A stretch of 5,792 nucleotides of DNA from a candidate division NC10 bacterium SPGG6 (GTDB taxonomy: Bacteria > Methylomirabilota > Methylomirabilia > Methylomirabilales > CSP1-5), in assembly GCA_001643535.1 (NCBI GenBank), contig LXTG01000045.1, positions 1-5,792 of the forward strand. The letters are read 5' to 3'. The notes under the pieces are model-generated. The model saw only the letters and a list, made by a program, of their open reading frames with translations, had not been told where the DNA came from and did not search any database. Position numbers and translations under genes: made by a program. Below are positions 4,116 through 5,792 of the stretch, piece by piece. Within the stretch, counting starts at the first letter, position 1. Every line of letters begins with the position of its first letter.

Positions 4116-5537
4116 ATGGGTACCCCCAAAGCTCATCTGAGCTTTTTTGAAAACGTGTCGTCAAATTTCGACAAGGCCGCGGCCTTCACATCACATCCGA
4201 AAGGTCTGCTTGACCAAATTAAAGCCTGCAACAGTATCTATGCTTTTAAATTTCCCATCCAATCTCAGCGGGGCTACGAGGTCATTTTAGGCTGGCGGGT
4301 TGAGCACAGCCATCACAAGCTTCCGGTCAAAGGGGGTATACGGTATTCGGAGCAGGTGAATGAAGATGAAGTAAAGGCTCTGGCCGCGTTAATGACGTAC
4401 AAGTGTGCGATTGTGGATGTCCCATTTGGTGGGGCGAAGGGAGCAGTGAAAATCAATCCCAAAAAATACACAACCCAGGAGGTAGAACAAATCACTCGGC
4501 GTTACACGGCCGAGCTAATTAAAAAGAATTTCATCGGTCCCGGAGTGGATGTGCCCGCCCCAGACTATGGGACCGGGCCCAGAGAGATGGCGTGGATTGC
4601 CGATACCTACACTGCCTTCAACCCCGGACAAATCGATGCCATGGCTTGCGTGACCGGTAAACCTGTTACCCAAGGAGGAATTCGGGGAAGAGAGGAAGCA
4701 ACCGGCCGCGGGGTGTTCCTAGGTCTTCGCGAAGCGTGTAATTACCGGGAGGATATGAAAAGCCTGGGACTAACCACAGGTTTGGCAGGGAAGACAATCG
4801 TGGTACAGGGCTTGGGAAACGTGGCGTATCACGCCGCAAAGTTTAGCCAGGAAGAGGGATCCCTTATCGTCGGAATAGCGTTGTCCGAAGGGGCCATCTA
4901 CAATCCAAAAGGTATGGATGTCGATGAAGTGGTGAAGTACCGGAAAGAAAGTGGGTCGATTCTCGACTTTCCAGGGGCAACGAATATAGCAAATAGTGTT
5001 GATGCCCTCGAGCTCGAGTGTGATATTTTGATACCGGCCGCGCTCGAAGATCAGATCACCGAGGCAAATGCACCCCGGATGAAAGCGAGGATTGTAGCAG
5101 AAGGAGCCAACGGTCCCACCACGGCGGCGGCGGAAGAAATTCTCCTCAAGAAGAACGTCTTGGTGATTCCTGATATCTATGTGAATGCCGGCGGCGTGAC
5201 GGTCTCGTATTTTGAGTGGTTAAAGAATATTTCGCATGTCCGGTTTGGCCGGGTGGGCAAGCGGTTTGAGCAGACAGCGTATGAAAGAATGCTTCGCGCC
5301 GTCGAGACGGCGACCGGAAAGAGTTTTTCTGAAACGGAGAGGCAGGCAATCGCCCACGGCGCAGACGAGATTGACCTTGTGAATTCCGGTCTGGAAGAAA
5401 CGATGATCGTCGCATACGATCGGATCCGCGAGATATGGAAAAAAAATCCGAAGATCCCGAATCTCCGAACGGCGGCGTTCATCAGCGCCATTAACAAGAT
5501 TGCCACTTGCTATTTCGAATTGGGAATTTTTCCCTAA
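4116..5537 (+). CDS. gdhA: Glutamate dehydrogenase (Glu/Leu/Phe/Val dehydrogenase family), long form
   Basis: This encodes 473 residues from ATG 4116 with GAGGAG (4103-4108) seven bases upstream. It catalyses the reversible reductive amination of 2-oxoglutarate with ammonia to glutamate in the cytoplasm, normally as a hexamer. The dimerisation/catalytic half shows PVKGGIRYSEQV (Lys72), a second conserved Lys96 twelve residues before the catalytic Lys108 in VPFGGAKGAV, and DVPAPDYGTG (Asp150). The Rossmann half has VQGLGNVAYHA (232-237). The C-terminal IPDIYVNAGGVTVSYFEWLKN is typical. After it, 34 residues (381-414) separate FEWLKNISHVRFGRV from GADEIDLVNSGL, and the end LRTAAFISAINKI resembles animal GDH (LRTAAYVNAIEKV). 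This long class exceeds the ~415-420 residues of many bacterial enzymes. NAD versus NADP use cannot be settled. The gene uses more A/T-rich codons than its left neighbours. It appears monocistronic; no clear terminator follows. The symbol reflects function, not a specific orthologue. Confidence 0.97.
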   Translation: MGTPKAHLSFFENVSSNFDKAAAFTSHPKGLLDQIKACNSIYAFKFPIQSQRGYEVILGWRVEHSHHKLPVKGGIRYSEQVNEDEVKALAALMTYKCAIVDVPFGGAKGAVKINPKKYTTQEVEQITRRYTAELIKKNFIGPGVDVPAPDYGTGPREMAWIADTYTAFNPGQIDAMACVTGKPVTQGGIRGREEATGRGVFLGLREACNYREDMKSLGLTTGLAGKTIVVQGLGNVAYHAAKFSQEEGSLIVGIALSEGAIYNPKGMDVDEVVKYRKESGSILDFPGATNIANSVDALELECDILIPAALEDQITEANAPRMKARIVAEGANGPTTAAAEEILLKKNVLVIPDIYVNAGGVTVSYFEWLKNISHVRFGRVGKRFEQTAYERMLRAVETATGKSFSETERQAIAHGADEIDLVNSGLEETMIVAYDRIREIWKKNPKIPNLRTAAFISAINKIATCYFELGIFP

Positions 5538-5580
5538 TCTGACGACCCGCGTTTCGTCTCCCCCCTCTTTTCCGGCCTTA

Positions 5581-5606
5581 GGATCTTCCAAAGCGGTATG
5601 GACGTT
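5581..5606 (+). repeat. Downstream copy of a diverged direct repeat flanking glutamate dehydrogenase
   Basis: This copy shares 21 of 26 bases with 3925-3950, spanning GGATCTTC, AGCGG and ATGGAC. The Shine-Dalgarno of the upstream copy (AGGAG) is here CAAAG. Confidence 0.5.
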
Positions 5607-5687
5607 TTCGTGGTGGGGCTGGCCGTGGCCATCGTCGGCTAACTCATTATTTGCTACTTCGAATGTATCTCTGTCAAAAGGGGTTGA
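5598..5687 (+). pseudogene. Decayed small membrane-peptide ORF interrupted by TAA
   Basis: ATG 5598 opens a very hydrophobic frame, MDVFVVGLAVAIVG, that stops at TAA 5640-5642. The same frame then continues LIICYFECISVKRG to TGA 5685-5687. Read through, it would be a 29-position single-spanning peptide with a basic end, like many small membrane subunits. The in-frame stop in the middle of the hydrophobic segment and the missing Shine-Dalgarno suggest decay, but chance cannot be excluded at this length. The TGA overlaps the -35 of the next promoter. Confidence 0.25.
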
Positions 5688-5728
5688 ACTATACGCTGGT
5701 CAGATATGGTATGATAAGGCCCCTTTTG
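5675..5728. repeat. 9-bp perfect inverted repeat bracketing a promoter
   Basis: CAAAAGGGG (5675-5683) and CCCCTTTTG (5720-5728) are exact reverse complements separated by 36 bp. The left arm ends right at the -35 and the right arm covers the expected transcription start. This layout would suit paired operator half-sites or a hairpin, though chance occurrence is possible. Confidence 0.45.
5684..5715 (+). promoter_or_regulatory. Extended -10 sigma70-type promoter for the right-edge gene
   Basis: TGGTATGAT (5707-5715) fits the extended -10 consensus TGnTATnAT. A TTGAAC -35 lies at 5684-5689 with a 20-bp spacer, longer than the usual 16-18, which an extended -10 can tolerate. Transcription would start near 5722. 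Confidence 0.6.
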
Positions 5729-5743
5729 GGATCAGGGAGCGCC

Positions 5744-5792
5744 ATAAAGAGTTATCTCTCGCACCTGGAATGCACGGGGTGCTGCGCGCAGT
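5744..5792 (+). CDS. thrC: Probable threonine synthase, N-terminus only, apparent ATA start
   Basis: The frame reads (I/M)KSYLSHLECTGCCAQ to the window edge. A short YLSHLEC-x2-C zinc-ribbon-like start is typical of one group of PLP-dependent threonine synthases, which convert O-phosphohomoserine to threonine in the cytoplasm. Homologues as I recall them begin M-x-SYLSHLECxxCG, which would place the start at codon 5744; here that codon is ATA. GGGAG (5735-5739) lies four bases before it, a proper Shine-Dalgarno for that codon. In-frame alternatives are TTG 5726 and ATG 5711, but the ATG lies within the -10 hexamer, before the expected transcript start, and TTG 5726 would have a leader of only about four bases and no Shine-Dalgarno. 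The usual Gly after the CxxC pair is Cys. Only 16 codons are visible, so identity is tentative. Confidence 0.55.
   Translation, partial: MKSYLSHLECTGCCAQ

Larger units (their letters stand above)
5538..5743 (+). other. Intergenic region between glutamate dehydrogenase and the right-edge gene
   Basis: No complete gene is supported here. After the TAA at 5535-5537 there is a pyrimidine-rich stretch (5557-5572) but no strong hairpin plus T tract. The second direct-repeat copy, a broken small ORF and the promoter of the right-edge gene follow. Confidence 0.6.

Noticed and set aside
4087..4140. 17-codon GTG-started leader peptide overlapping the dehydrogenase start
   Set aside because: AAAGGAG lies nine bases upstream, but the peptide has no run of regulatory codons and overlaps the real RBS. 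It is too weak to call.
5146..5591. Minus-strand open frames opposite the end of glutamate dehydrogenase
   Set aside because: They lie over conserved GDH sequence and show no domain of their own.

Overview
This looks like a chromosomal window from an uncultured, fairly GC-rich environmental bacterium. Gene content, abundant GTG/TTG/non-ATG starts and short tandem heptamer repeats between genes would fit lineages such as Methylomirabilota (NC10), Rokubacteria or relatives. That placement is a guess from style, not from a marker gene.

Layout from left to right. (1) The 3' part of pdxA on the + strand runs in from the left edge and ends inside a block of heptamer repeats (774-897) made of four different 7-bp families in a row. 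(2) Directly after it, on the + strand, lies a secreted protein of seven ~53-residue repeats of the NxxGxxAF type (900-2099), probably a beta-propeller. (3) A second heptamer element (2098-2217) is arranged as an imperfect inverted repeat. It fills the gap to (4) a two-gene operon on the - strand: a lipoprotein with a type 1 copper (amicyanin-like) site (2847-3665), and 12 nt downstream a protein that fuses a MoaD/ThiS-like sulfur-carrier domain, with an internal Gly-Gly, to a cupin (2214-2834). (5) A 450-bp divergent intergenic region (3666-4115) holds inverted repeats, palindromes and a weak 38-codon small ORF. (6) A complete 473-residue glutamate dehydrogenase follows (+, 4116-5537), of the long type resembling animal enzymes and visibly poorer in GC than the left half. 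(7) After it come a decayed small membrane-peptide ORF, an extended -10 promoter bracketed by a 9-bp inverted repeat, and the first 16 codons of what looks like threonine synthase (thrC), apparently starting at ATA.

How the genes work together. PdxA (pyridoxal phosphate pathway or a sugar-acid side branch), GDH (ammonia/glutamate) and ThrC (PLP-dependent threonine synthesis) are housekeeping metabolism, but they do not form one operon. The only clear operon is the cupredoxin lipoprotein with the MoaD-cupin fusion. The most unusual items are that fusion, the mosaic heptamer arrays that supply the stop codons of three neighbouring genes, the overlapping inverted repeats ahead of the lipoprotein gene, and the ATA start of thrC.
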